Shown: in pieces, positions 21,771 to 32,653 of the stretch | Numbering within the stretch: the first letter of the stretch is position 1 | Layout: each line of letters opens with the position of its first letter | Source of the DNA: Acanthosepion pharaonis | Lineage: Eukaryota > Mollusca > Cephalopoda > Sepiida > Sepiidae | Assembly (NCBI GenBank): GCA_903632075.3 | Contig: CAHIKZ030002035.1 | Span: forward strand, 1,188,501-1,252,500 | Direction of reading: 5' to 3' | Length of the DNA: 64,000 nucleotides | Made by a program: the position numbers and the translations under genes | The notes under the pieces: model-generated | What the model was told of the DNA's origin: nothing | What the model saw: only the letters and a program-made list of their open reading frames with translations | Database searches by the model: none

Positions 21771-21984
21771 TGCACACACAACTCTTTCAGTAACCATTTA
21801 CCTCGTGGAATTCTTGGGTCTTATATACGGTTAACATAAGTAAAAATAATAAGATCAACGAAAGTATTCTTTTCTATGTAACGTGCCCCTTCGGGACGTA
21901 GACTAGCCAGCATTTCCTGTTCTTCTTCGTAGCTCTTAAAGATGTTGTCTTTTTGTTATTTCTCCTAACTGCTACCCAAATACA

Positions 21985-21988
21985 CCCA

Positions 21989-22033
<45 letters not shown>

Positions 22034-22051
22034 AAAGATTTATGTGCATAC

Positions 22052-22094
<43 letters not shown>
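21985..22094. repeat. (TA)n/(TG)n tracts
   Basis: TA then TG at 21990-22033, and TA at 22052-22094. The second tract is the tail of the SINE on the minus strand. Confidence 0.93.
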
Positions 22095-22096
<2 letters not shown>

Positions 22097-22510
22097 CGAC
22101 TTTCCCGTCGAGATTCGACGTATGAGGGCCAAGCAGATAAGTTTCCAAGAAACCGACAGCCTACACCGGCACAAGAGATTTGATTATAGTGGCGAAGGCC
22201 TCGTGCAGGACCATCCACACTTTTTGAAGAGACGAATACAGAGATCTGGTGCACCGAATGCCACAAGGTTCCCAAACGACCCTCCGCAGGTTTTGAATTC
22301 AGAGTTGTCCTTCTCCTAGACCAGTTGCCATCCAAGGCTATAGAACCCAGTCTGTCCTGCTATTTTACCCATAGCTGGAGGGAGAGTAAGAGGATTCCTA
22401 CCTTTTCCAAGGGTATTAGCACGTAAGTGAATGTAATGGTTTCGACTGGAATTCGAACTCGGCTCTGCGATTCCTCAATCAAGCCGCTATCCATTACTCC
22501 ACCGTGCCTC
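22095..22510 (-). mobile_element. Full-length tRNA-derived SINE with (TA)n tail
   Basis: On the minus strand: head CACGGTGGAGTAATGGATAG (A-box region), GCCGAGTTCGAATTCCAGTC (B-box), body CACTTACGTGCTAATACCC, AGCTATGGGTAAAATAGCAG, GACAGACTGGGTTC, a 200-bp 3' part, then TATA. About 415 bp. It is the reference here for the truncated copies at 13105, 13435, 15035, 40390, 51783, 61500 and 63925. Confidence 0.8.
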
Positions 22511-22631
<121 letters not shown>

Positions 22632-22696
22632 CTCCCACTTCCATAAAAAAACGGTATACGCAACCATATATAATTCCAAAATTTAAAAATTAATCA

Positions 22697-22741
22697 TTTT
22701 GTCTGACGATCGCAAATAGCGTGAAACCCAGGGTCACAAAC
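22697..22741 (+). ncRNA. Hammerhead-ribozyme-like motif HH2
   Basis: Stem I arm TTTGT (22698-22702), core CTGACGA (22703-22709), stem II TCGC/GCGT with loop AAATA, GAAA (22723-22726), a minimal stem III, GTC (22733-22735), then ACAAA (22736-22740) pairing perfectly with the first arm. Every conserved element of a type I hammerhead is in place. The weak point is a T:T closing pair in stem II. Cleavage would fall after C22735. Confidence 0.65.
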
Positions 22742-22757
22742 TCACATCAATCCAACT

Positions 22758-22782
22758 ATATATATATATATATATATATATC
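22758..22782. repeat. (TA)n microsatellite
   Basis: Short TA tract just after HH2. Confidence 0.9.
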
Positions 22783-23035
22783 GTTTTTCTCGATATTAAC
22801 AAAGATTTTGGGGCTGATAGTTATGAGAGAGTATTTACTTCCACCTACGTCTTCCTTCGTGTATTAAACACCGTGGCCTTCCTATAATGAGTCATGTTAT
22901 CAAAAGATCCTGTAATGAAACTGATTGTAGTGATATGGATTTCATAAGATAGGATCCCCTTTCATGATACGCAAACACAGACTTAGTCGAAACTTGAACA
23001 CCCCTCACATGTTTCTCTCACGTCTTTCTCGATAA

Positions 23036-23036
<1 letters not shown>

Positions 23037-23066
<30 letters not shown>

Positions 23067-23078
23067 CTTCTTCTTCTT

Positions 23079-23109
<31 letters not shown>

Positions 23110-23177
23110 TTATTATTATTATTATTATTATTCTTTTCTTCTTCTTCTTCTTCTTCTTCTTCTTCTTCTTCTTCTTG
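23037..23177. repeat. (TTC)n with internal (TTA)n
   Basis: TTC units interrupted by a TTA block at about 23107-23132. Confidence 0.96.
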
Positions 23178-23219
23178 TCCTCCATATTACACGTCTCTTC
23201 TTCTTTACTTATTAATTTT

Positions 23220-24000
23220 CTCTCATTCGACATTTCATTCTTTTTTCTTCCTCTCTTTACTTACCTCTTCCTTCCCATTCTATCAATTTCTCGCTTTTTC
23301 TATTTCTTCTTCTTCTTCTTCTTCTTCTTCTGATTATTATTATTATTTTTATTATTACACGTTTCTGTTTTTTCTTCTCTGATTCTATATTTCATTCTAT
23401 TTTTCTTCTTCTCATTGCTTACCTCTTCCTTCTCTTGTTAGTCCATTATTTTCTCTCTTTTCCCCGTCTAGTTCTTCTTCTTCTTCTCCTCTTCCTCCTC
23501 CTCATAGCATATCTCTTCTTCGCTTGTGATAGCATAATTTTGCTCGCGTTTCTCCTCTTCTTTTCCTCTCTGCCAAATTCTATTTTTTTATCACACGTCT
23601 CTTCTTTAACTATTCCATCATTTTCCCGCCTTTCCGTTACCTTCATCTCATTTCTTTCATTATTTCTTCTTCTTCGTCTTCATCTTCTTTTTCTTCTTTC
23701 CCGTTGTATCGACATTCTTTTATCAATACATTATTTTCTTGGCTTCTTCGTCTTTACTTTTTTCTTTTCACTTCTCCTACTTACTCGCTTTTTTCCATTT
23801 TTTCTTTCTTTCTCCTTCTTTTTTTTCTATTTTCCTCAATCCCCTCTTCTCTTCGCACTTCTTGTTTCCAGCTCCCCCCTTTTCCGTATTCGTATCCCCC
23901 ACATTTTCTTTTCTCCCCACCAGTTTACCCAACCAGTATACAACTTAATTCACAAAAGCCATTTGCAGTGTACTCACTCTGTTCCTTTCCCACATCAACA
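23220..24000. repeat. Pyrimidine-rich region with CTT tracts
   Basis: Plus-strand sequence is dominated by C and T, with CTT runs near 23307 and ATT near 23335. A 220-codon Leu/Phe/Ser frame (23435-24097) is judged compositional, because overlapping frames in the other registers are equally open. Confidence 0.7.
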
Positions 24001-24539
24001 ATTGCGATTAATGCTTGTAAGATTAGCTTGTTTCTTTAACTTTTACGTTTTATTTTTAAAAGCAATATTGTTGTACAACACTCACAGAATCTTGTAAAAA
24101 GCTGCTGTTCATCATATCACTAATTCGTCATTTGCAAATTACAAGCATTATTAACAAAAAAAAAAAAAAAAACAACAGTAATCTTAACATTATTTTCTCG
24201 ACAAGGATGTCATGAAACATTGAATTAACTTAAAATAAAATGAAAACTATTAAGAAAAGCAACCATTTATCTGAATAAGACGCAAATCACTTTCGACTAA
24301 AACAAACTTGAAAAACGTTGATAAAGAAAATAAGAAAAAATAAAACACGCGATTACTGTCTCTTAAAGTTTATTTTTAATCTGGAGAAAAATTAAAAATG
24401 TGATTCCTGCATGAAATTTTGCTGTCATTCACCGCAAATAAGGAATAAATTAGGAAAGAGTTAAAAATAATTTTAAAAAAATAAATGTATATGAGATTTT
24501 AGAAGCATTGAAAGAAAGTAAAATGGGTTTGTGAGAAAT

Positions 24540-24660
24540 CCAGAAACGTTGACAAAAGAAAGAAAAAGAAAAAGAAAGAAAGAAAGAAAAGAAAGAAAGA
24601 AAGAAAAAGAAAAGAAAGAAAGAAAGAAAGAAAGAATAGAAAGAAAGAAAGAAAGAATGA

Positions 24661-24708
<48 letters not shown>

Positions 24709-24757
24709 ATAGAAAGAAAGAAAGAAAAAAAAATGAAAGAAAGAAAGAAAGAAAGAA
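24540..24757. repeat. (GAAA)n microsatellite
   Basis: Lies directly at the 3' end of the RTE-like relic on the minus strand. Confidence 0.95.
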
Positions 24758-25250
24758 TTCATGAACAAAATGTGTGACTTTTGTTTTTGCTCTTCTTGTT
24801 CGTTTTCTGTGTGCCGTGTTCTTTAAGGACGTTGGCAATCATGGCTCTCCACAATTTCCTGTACTTTTTAGCTCTTAATAAATTTTGTCCTTTTGTTATC
24901 TCTCCTAAAGCCTGATCTGGCATCCATTTACTGAAGCTCGTTAGATAAAGTATTTGTTATTTTCCTTTGTACCTCTAGGCGTCAATCTATCTTGTGAGTA
25001 TCAGATTTTCTAAGCTTTTTTTCCTCATTATATACCAGAGAAATTTCAACTGTCTCTTTCCGATTTTATGCATAAGGAACATTTTGTTTCCATTTCTCTA
25101 AAACTTCGTTGTTACTCACAAGTTCAGTCCTCAGAATCTTTCTGTAGAAATGCATTTCTGTTGATTCAAGTATATTCTTCACCTGGATGGTGAGTATCCA
25201 GAATCCACTGCCGTATAGGAGGACTGATATTAATGAACAGTTCAATAGTC
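24758..25250 (-). pseudogene. RTE-like LINE C-terminal region
   Basis: The minus strand reads ISVLLYGSGFWILTIQV, ILESTEMHFYRKILRTE and near the end RKLWRAMIANVLKEHGTQKT, the terminal motif of RTE-type ORFs. Stops and frameshifts lie between these blocks. The element ends in the GAAA tract. A relative is at 54900-55230. Confidence 0.75.
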
Positions 25251-25384
25251 TTTACCTTGTAAGAAAATTACAAAGATATAAATATTAATTACGTTAAAAA
25301 GTAAGGAATTAATGTTTTTGTGAAAATAAAAAAAAAACTGAATGAGATTCTTATGTAAAAAAGAAATAGAAGTGCATAATATAA

Positions 25385-26100
25385 ACGAAATAATGAAAAA
25401 AATGAACGAAAGAATAAATGAATGAATGAACGAAAGAATGAATGAATGAATGAATGAATGAATGAACGACGGAAAGAATGAATGAACAAATGAATGAATG
25501 AATGAATTAAAAAATATATGAATGAACGAATGAATGAATGAATGAATGGATGGATGAACAACTGAATAATTGAACGAATCAACAAATAAATGAAAGAAAG
25601 AAAAAAATGAATGAACGAATGAATGAATGAACAAGTGAATGAATGAAGGAACAAATGAAGGAATGACCGAACGAAAGAATGAACGAATGAATGAACGAAT
25701 AAATGAATGAATGAACAAATGAATGAATGAATGAATTAACAAATATATGAATGAACGAATGAACGAATGAATGAATGAACAACTGAATAATTGAACGAAT
25801 GAACAAATAAATGAAAGAATAAAAAAAATGAATGAACAAATGAATGAATGAAGGAACAAACGAGGGAATGGCCGAACGAAAGAATGAACGAATGAATGAA
25901 CGAATAAATGAATGAATGAAAAAATAGATGAATGAATGAGAGAATGAATGAATAAACAAATGAATGAAAGAATGAAAAAATGATTGAAAGAACAAATAAA
26001 TGAATGAACGAATGAATGAATGAACAAATGAATGAACAAATGAATGAATGAATAAAAGAAGAAATGAATGAACGAACGAACGAATGAATGAATGAATGCA
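25385..26100. repeat. (AATG)n-type tetranucleotide array
   Basis: About 715 bp of TGAA/CGAA units in phase, with longer internal duplications, such as GAACAACTGAATAATTGAACG at about 25554 and 25778. Minus-strand FIHSFIHS frames are artefacts. Confidence 0.96.
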
Positions 26101-26556
26101 TTTCAAAAGAACGAATTGCTTTCTTTAGAATGTAAGAATAAAAATGTTAAAAAGGATTTTTAAGTAAATAGTGAATTTTATATAAAAGCAAATCGAAGAC
26201 GAAAAGGAAAGCAGGATTTAAAAAAAAAAAAAAAACATGGAAAGAAAAACTAAATTGAAAGTGAAATGAAGGAAACGGACAAATGGGACGAGAAAGAAAA
26301 CAGACATAGGAATAGAGAAAAAGAAATGACGGAAGAAAGAATGAAATATAGTCATGGGGAAGAGAGAAGGAATGAAATTGTGCTGTGAGGAAGAAAAGAA
26401 TGATAATCTGGAAGAAATAAAGTCGTTAGGAAAAAAATAAATATGGTTGTACAGTCTAGAAGAAGAAAAAATGGTATTCAATCGTGAAGGAGAACTAGAA
26501 AAAAAATAACGTTCATTCGTGAGAAAGAAAGGAAGAACGATATTCAATTGTGAGAA

Positions 26557-26820
26557 AAAAGAAAGAAAGAAAGAACCAAAAACGAAAGAAAGAAAGAAAG
26601 AAAGAAAGAAACGAAAAGAAAGAAACAACCAAAAAACAAACCAACAAACAAAAAAGAAAGGGGCAAACAAATTAAACAAACACAACAGAAACAAAAAACA
26701 AAAAGACACAATCAACCAAAAAAAGAAAGAAACAAGCAAACAAAAACAAAAAAGAACCCCCCCCCACAAAAAACAGACAAACAACCAAGAAAGAGACAAA
26801 CAAACAAACAAAAAAACAAT
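26557..26820. repeat. (GAAA)n grading into (CAAA)n, copy 1
   Basis: GAAA units become CAAA/AAAC units. It is followed by a unique block that is duplicated further on. Confidence 0.9.
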
Positions 26821-27065
26821 GATTGGTTGTTCGTTTTTTGTTTAGCGGCATATCAACCCCTATTGGCTATTTAAATGTAAATATTTTGAACACAACTGAA
26901 TGTCTTCAACTAAAGATATAATGTATTGTTAGTAATTTTGTTATATGTAGGTACTGTTGGTTATTTTTTATACAAAAATATATGGCTTGTATTTTTACTA
27001 TTAAAATATATTTTTATACTTTCATTTTGTTTTTGTTTTTTGTCAGTTCACTTTTTGTCATTAGA
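26821..27065 (+). repeat. Duplicated block, copy 1
   Basis: TTTGTTTAGCGGCATATCAAC, CTAAAGATATAATGTAT and AAAATATATTTTTATACTTTC recur at 27460-27675 as near copies. Confidence 0.85.
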
Positions 27066-27134
27066 TTGGAAAGTAACAGGTGCTAAAAAACCGTGTCAGG
27101 ATGGACATGGTAACAATGGCAGGTGAAAAGGTGA

Positions 27135-27450
27135 TTCCGCAAACAAACAACTGCAAAAGCTTGAAAGAAACTAAAAACAAACAAACAACCAAAAACGAAA
27201 TCAAAAGTAAAAAGAGAAAGAAAGAAACAAATAATCAAAAATGTAAGAAACAACCAAAAAACAACCAAAAAAAAAAAAAACGAAATAAACTAACAAACAA
27301 AAAAGAAACAAACAAACAAAAAAACAAACAACCCAAAAGAAAGAAACAAACAAACAAAAAAGAAAGAAAGAAACCAAAATACAAACACCCCAAAAAAGAA
27401 ACAAACAAATAAAAAAGAAAGGAGCAAACGAACAAAAAAAAGGAAAGACT
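27135..27450. repeat. (CAAA)n tract, copy 2
   Basis: Second CAAA-rich tract, 5' of the second duplicated block. Confidence 0.92.
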
Positions 27451-27459
27451 GTTTTTTTT

Positions 27460-27675
27460 TTGTTTTGTTTTATTTTTCTTTTTTTGTTTAGTGGTATATC
27501 AACATCATATGGGTAATTTAAATATTCTGAACTCTATGCCTTTAACTACAGATAAAATGTATCGTTTGTAATTTTACTATAACTAGGTATTGTTGATATT
27601 TTTTATATAAAAATATATTGGTGTTATATGTTACTATTTAAATATATTTTATACTTTCATTTATTGGTAGGGTTT
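27460..27675 (+). repeat. Duplicated block, copy 2
   Basis: Partner of 26821-27065, about 640 bp away, each preceded by CAAA repeats. The pair forms a tandem duplication of tract plus block. Confidence 0.85.
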
Positions 27676-27679
27676 GGGA

Positions 27680-27930
27680 AACAGCAGCAATTAAAAGGTG
27701 GTTCCACGCTCTTCAAAATCTCCAATCTCCCGATCCGAGGGCTGGCTGCATCCACGACTCCACCAGATTAGACCTCTGGCCGTCGGACGTAGTTTACCAT
27801 TATACCCAGAACCTCACCAGATCAAAGGCCTGAATGCCAGGACATAGTTTAGCGTCGTACCCAGGATCACACTTGATCAAGAGCCTGGCTGCCGGATGTA
27901 GTTTATCGTCATACCCAGGACACCAGAAAT
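27680..27930 (+). repeat. R3 repeat with three ~57-bp subunits
   Basis: GGACGTAGTTTACCATTATAC, GGACATAGTTTAGCGTCGTAC and GGATGTAGTTTATCGTCATAC start successive subunits, each with CCAGGA-C and GATCA-AGGCCTG-like words. An inverted relative is at 15980-16165. Confidence 0.75.
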
Positions 27931-27934
27931 GCCG

Positions 27935-28205
27935 GAAAGGAAAAAAAATCAGGAAAAACCGGAAAAGCCTTGAAGCCGGATGTAGTTGATCGAAAAGGAA
28001 AGGAATGAAAAAAAAGGAAAAACAGAAAAGAAAGAAAGAAAAAAGAAGGAAGAATGAAAGAAAAGGAAAGAATGAAAGAAAAAAGAAAAACTGAAAAGAA
28101 AGAAAGAAAGAGGAAGAAAAAAAAAGATGCTAAATTGAGAATGGTAGAAAAAAAGGAAAGAAAGAAAGAAATGATGATGAAAGACAAAATGGAAAGAAAA
28201 CACTT
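27935..28205. repeat. GAAA-rich low-complexity tract
   Basis: Impure GAAA/GGAAA units; Lys/Glu and Phe/Ser frames are artefacts. Confidence 0.85.
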
Positions 28206-28249
28206 AGGCAAGAAGATCCTGAATAAAACCAAAGCAAATAAAAAAAAAC

Positions 28250-28582
28250 TACCGTAATTCCCCATGTATAATACACATTTTTCTAAAAAAAAAAAATACG
28301 CAAAATCAGGGGTGCGTATTATGCACAGCTACAAAAATCTTTTTAAAAATTACCCTAAAATAAAATAAGAATTATTATAAAACTAAATTAGAATACTATT
28401 ATTCTATTTTAAAGCATTTTTTAAAATTGAGTGTTGGCCTCTGTCTGTAATGAAATTGGAGAGGTAGAAGTTATAGGGTGTGCGTATTATGTATGAGTAG
28501 AAGCATTTTCCTACACTTTCAGCACAATTTTAGTTGTGCGTATTAAGGATGAAAGCGTATTATACATGGGGAAATACGGTAA
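28250..28582. mobile_element. Non-autonomous TIR element, 333 bp
   Basis: The left end TACCGTAATTCCCCATGTAT and the right end (inverted) TACCGTATTTCCCCATGTAT match at about 24 of 25 positions. Internal words GTGCGTATTA recur. DNA transposon type; superfamily not assigned. Confidence 0.7.
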
Positions 28583-28976
28583 TTGTTTCCCACTTTGATA
28601 CTGTTCGCAAATTATCAATTCCCTTAAGGTTCGAAGGTGTTGATAATATGCCTTAATTACTCGATTCTTGGTCACAACAACAAATTTTCGGAGAGTGTCA
28701 ACAGAATCATGCATGTTAGACGTTCTCGGTCGTTCCGCCATTTCTTCCTCCATATCAATGCTGCTAGGGAAGGGCTTGACAAAGAACAATACCGTATACT
28801 GTACCAAAATCAGTATAAAATGTTTGAGAGATGATGCATGTGTGTACACCGGCTAATACCGGACTTCCAATTTCTGTCTCCTGATGACGACAATAAAAAA
28901 TAGCGGCCAATTTTGGAACTAACATTTTAGGTGCGCGTATTATGGATGAAGGCGCATTATACATGAGGAATTACGG
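28583..28976. mobile_element. Second, half TIR element
   Basis: Ends in GCGCATTATACATGAGGAATT then ACGGCAAT, a third copy of the right-end TIR, with GTGCGCGTATTATGGATG beside it. No left end of its own, so the two right ends may share the left end at 28250 through tandem duplication. Confidence 0.55.
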
Positions 28977-29617
28977 CAATATAACATAAATACATAAAAA
29001 TAACTATTGGGTTATATAAAAAAATATGGAAATCAAAGAACGAAATAAATAAACTCAGCTTTAAAGCAAAGGAAAAAAAATACTGTAAATAGAAAGGAAC
29101 GCTGTGAAAGCAGAATTAAAAGAAAATCAACCTGCGAATTGAAATGTCGCATTTCTGATTGATTCTGTCAAAGAGCTCGTGATCAAAATCTAACTGCCAC
29201 CCTCCCTCCTCCATAAAAATGACATCATCAAGGATGAGAGTTTTGAGAATTGAAAAGAAAACGTGGGAAATTATTCCTATTCCGAAATTGATAAATGGAA
29301 GTCTGATACCTTAAGTAAAATATTAATTCCTTTTGACAGCCAATGAGAAGACGTAAGAATATGCGCATGCACTTAGCGTATGGAGTTGGCGGGGGAGGGG
29401 AAAGGAATGAAAGCGAGAGCGATGCATTATGAAAAGATCGGCGAAGGGGTAGATTCTATCGGAAGAAGAATTCTGGGATAGGTTTGTCATTAATGAATGC
29501 ATATTGACAAACAGACGAGGAGACAACGAAATTATACCGTATTTAGAAAGTGAGTATTCTTTAAGACGTGTCTTAGGAAGTGAAAATAAAATAGGATTCC
29601 ATAACAGTCACAATCAG

Positions 29618-29666
<49 letters not shown>

Positions 29667-30370
29667 TTTAAAAAAAATGAATAAAACACCAAAAGTAAAA
29701 TGGAAAATAATAAATAGAACAAGAACTTGTAAAACCTGGGATGACCCATGCCCTTTATACATTATTAACATGACAAAAAATGGTTTTTGCCGACATCAAC
29801 AAATTATTAAATTTCATAAAAAATAATGAAAAGGTTTAAAATTAAATCATAGACATGAAGTTCAAAAAACAAAAAACAAATTTTTTACGACGACATCAAC
29901 AACCCTTTTAGAAAAAAAATCTTTAGACACTTAACAATGTAGTAATAACTCAAAATACAAATAAACTCTCTGTCGCTGAAACAGACTAGACGATATGTGT
30001 ATAATGAATGCCATCATTCGCTTTAAATTAGACACCCCAACCCTACCTTGACTTGACTTCTTTCCGAAAGTAACTGATATATTGATACAAATTGTTAACC
30101 CTTACTCCCCTGATTTAAATTATTGCTTTAGCCGTTTCCATAGTAATTAATTTTACGAATGAATATGTAAATTTCAAGATTAGTTATTCCAAATATTTCG
30201 CTTCAACATGAAACAGAGCTTGATACTTTAATTCAATTTAATTTTAATAATTAAATTGAAGTTTTCAGCTCTTGCTTTTGAAACATGAGAACTCTTATGT
30301 AGCGAAGGAAGGAATAATATTCTTTCCTATTTTTTTAAAAATAATTATAATTTAGAACTTCGCAATATAT
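28977..30370. other. AT-rich DNA, no recognised gene
   Basis: Contains a (TA)n tract at 29622-29660 and short direct repeats TTTACGACGACATCAACA and TTGCCGACATCAACAAATTA near 29790-29900. No supported feature otherwise. Confidence 0.5.
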
Positions 30371-30413
30371 ATTATTTACCTAACGTGTTCTTTCCTATTT
30401 TTCTATATTTTTG

Positions 30414-30482
<69 letters not shown>

Positions 30483-30693
30483 AAGAACAGATGGAGTAAA
30501 ATCCACTGTTCGTAGCATTTGCTTATAAAAAGGGCTCAATACAAAGTAGAGCAATATATATACATCATTTTTGTATCGAGCACTGTTTTTTAAAAAAAAC
30601 CAAAAGTACAATAAAGAACTTCGGATTATTTACCTAACGTGTTCTTTCCGTTTTTCTATTTTTTTGCTCACCCACACACACACACATTTGACA

Positions 30694-30733
<40 letters not shown>

Positions 30734-30840
30734 TTTCGGAAAAAAAAGAACAGATGGAGTAAAAATCCACTGTTCGTAGCATTTGCTTATAAAAAACGGC
30801 TCAATACAAAGTAGAGCAATATATATTTATTATTTTTTAT
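30371..30840. repeat. Tandem duplication of ~250 bp with internal microsatellites
   Basis: Each copy has TACCTAACGTGTTCTTTCC, a CA tract, a TA tract, AAGAACAGATGGAGTAAAA, TCCACTGTTCGTAGCATTTG and CTCAATACAAAGTAGAGCAA. Copies begin near 30376 and 30631. The microsatellites differ in length between copies. Confidence 0.9.
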
Positions 30841-31620
30841 GATTGCTCCTGTATATATAAAAAGAATGTATTCTTCTGTTAACTGAATGTCTGATTAATC
30901 TACCCCTCACTTCAACGCCCTTTCAAAAACTGAACATATTATGTTTGTCTACAATCAAGAAACATTTGTCGCTGACATATTTTCCCAATCGCCAATGGTG
31001 GCCTATATCCCGGTTCATCGTAACATGAAAAAATAACTCACTCAGCTCCACCCTGTGAGCTTACTTTTCTATTTCGCGTATATTTGACATCTAATTGATT
31101 AATCAAGACATATCCTCAAATCAATTATTAATTTTAATCATATGTCCTCTCTAGCTTTAACTTTCGGAAAAGAGGTAACACTTTGATTTTAAATTTTCTT
31201 TAAAAATCTAATTTAATCACTAGGTGCTTACCATCGCCTGAAGAAGTACAATCATTTCGTTGTATATAAAATTGAAACTAATGAAACGTTTTTTCTGTAT
31301 CAATTTTCAAACATATTTTTATTATAATCTCATAGATTAAAATCAGAAAGGGAAAAGAAAGAAAAGAAGAAAGGAAGGGAAAGATAGCTCTCTAGGTGGG
31401 AGGAAGTGTGGGTTTATCAAACAGTGGCAAATTACGGCTAATCAACACAGACCAGTGCAAGACTCTTCGGTAAATATGAAAATTAAAGGCCACCTACGAG
31501 TAATCGTAGAATTGAGTTATCTCAGTCACTGTGCCTTTTTATCTAAAAATAAATCACACAACAGTCACGCTTAAATTCTTTTCGACAAAACCTTTTTGCC
31601 TGCGATAATAAATTTTGCCA
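30841..31620. other. No recognised feature
   Basis: AT-rich. A GCCTGAAGAAGTACAATCATT word near 31239 is hammerhead- or R1-like but has no partner elements. A G/A-rich tract lies near 31345-31385. Confidence 0.5.
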
Positions 31621-31821
31621 TTATATGTGCCGAAGGAAAATGGGGGACCCAGGGTGTTTTTGTTTAGAACGTCAGACTGATGAAAATTCAGTCGGGTTTC
31701 TTGATAAATTAGCGATCCTAAGCCTCGTAGCTCAACCGGACGTTCAGAGAAATGATACTGATCCGAAACAAAGCCGCGGATTGTTACAGATCAAAAACAT
31801 TGACCAAGTCTGTCTGTGGAT

Positions 31822-31823
<2 letters not shown>

Positions 31824-31887
<64 letters not shown>

Positions 31888-31900
31888 ATATATATATAGA
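31824..31900. repeat. (TA)n microsatellite
   Basis: Two TA runs split by TTTA. Confidence 0.95.
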
Positions 31901-31904
31901 AAAG

Positions 31905-32340
31905 AGAATGTCATCGAGTCTGAAAGACCAAAACCAAAATTCCGGATTCCTCTTAACAAAAAAGCGACTGCACGGCCATATCGTCCTAAATTTGGGACTC
32001 ATCAGCAGTGCGCATCCACTATCGGGAGAAAATGACAGTTAGGTTGACATAAAGTTTGTTACCTTTTTTTGAAACTTTGATCATATCCACTGGGCCTCGG
32101 TGACGATCTCGTCTGTCTAAGATCAATTCACAACGTGGGTAGGCAGATTGATCAAATCAGACTCAAGCGAGTTGGGAAACGCGCCGCTCGCTCACATATT
32201 CCGTGGTGGAACTCTACGCGAGGCTCTCTGCGACACCCGGACGGAGCAGCGAGGAGCGAAAAGCTGGCGCCATAGAATTGTGCCCCGCCGTGGTAGAGCA
32301 GGATAGAACCCTGGAGCCACGACATTACTCTCATAAAATG
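31905..32340 (-). repeat. GC-richer dispersed repeat with hammerhead, copy 2
   Basis: The minus strand matches 6060-6560 (CTACCCACGTTGTGAATTGAT, GTCCGGGTGTCGC), and its downstream part matches 13690-13850. It therefore links these two repeat groups into one longer element with HH4 near its end. Confidence 0.65.
31962..32015 (-). ncRNA. Hammerhead-ribozyme-like motif HH4
   Basis: Minus strand: ACTG, the perfect core CTGATGA (32005-31999), stem II GTCC/GGAC with loop CAAATTTA, then GATA where GAAA is expected, TGGCC, GTG where GTH is expected, and CAGT closing stem I. Core and stem II match well-known type I hammerheads. Two changes at invariant sites predict an inactive copy. Confidence 0.6.
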
Positions 32341-32446
32341 CCGCTCATTTAACTCTAGAGCATTAGGAAGGATAAACAGAAAGTATGAATGAAAATGATA
32401 TACACAGATAGAAATTATTATATTCTATTTAAGTAATTCATCGTCA

Positions 32447-32560
32447 GAAAAGAAACCTCAACAGAATGCAGAAAGCACTGGAGAGGTCCGATGCGAACTG
32501 CTTTGAGTCCCAAATATATGACTGGAAACGGCCGTCCAGTGCGTTCTGTTGAGGTTTCTT
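32447..32560. repeat. Foldback of two inverted hammerhead-family copies
   Basis: AAACCTCAACAGAATGC...GCACTGGA (32452-32482) is inverted against TCCAGTGCGTTCTGTTGAGG (32535-32555). The left arm has a 7-nt insertion. The plus copy carries HH5. Confidence 0.75.
32491..32546 (+). ncRNA. Hammerhead-ribozyme-like motif HH5
   Basis: ACTG, CTTTGA (core with one deletion), GTCC, loop CAAATATAT, GACTG, GAAA (32525-32528), C, GGCC, GTC (32534-32536), then CAGT. Stem I ACTG/CAGT and the GTC site are conserved. The damaged core predicts inactivity. Confidence 0.5.
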
Positions 32561-32625
32561 TCAGACTATTCGCTGAATGTCAACGTAAATATATCCTTTA
32601 TCAAATCCCTTCTAATAATTTCTAT

Positions 32626-32653
32626 CATATATATATATATATATATATATATT
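32626..32653. repeat. (TA)n microsatellite
   Basis: Short TA tract. Confidence 0.92.

Noticed and set aside
23435..24097. 220-codon plus-strand frame, hydrophobic, membrane-protein-like
   Set aside because: The region is pyrimidine-rich; overlapping frames in other registers are also open and equally Leu/Phe/Ser-rich. No domain or codon bias.
25242..26106. 265-codon FIHSFIHS-type frames
   Set aside because: Translation of an AATG-type tetranucleotide array.
26218..26811. 197-codon minus-strand frame with Cys/Phe-rich start
   Set aside because: Derived from CAAA/GAAA tracts, with no homologous motif.
31235..31290. Hammerhead from GCCTGAAGAAGTACAATCATT
   Set aside because: No stem II followed by GAAA at the right distance and no closing stem I.
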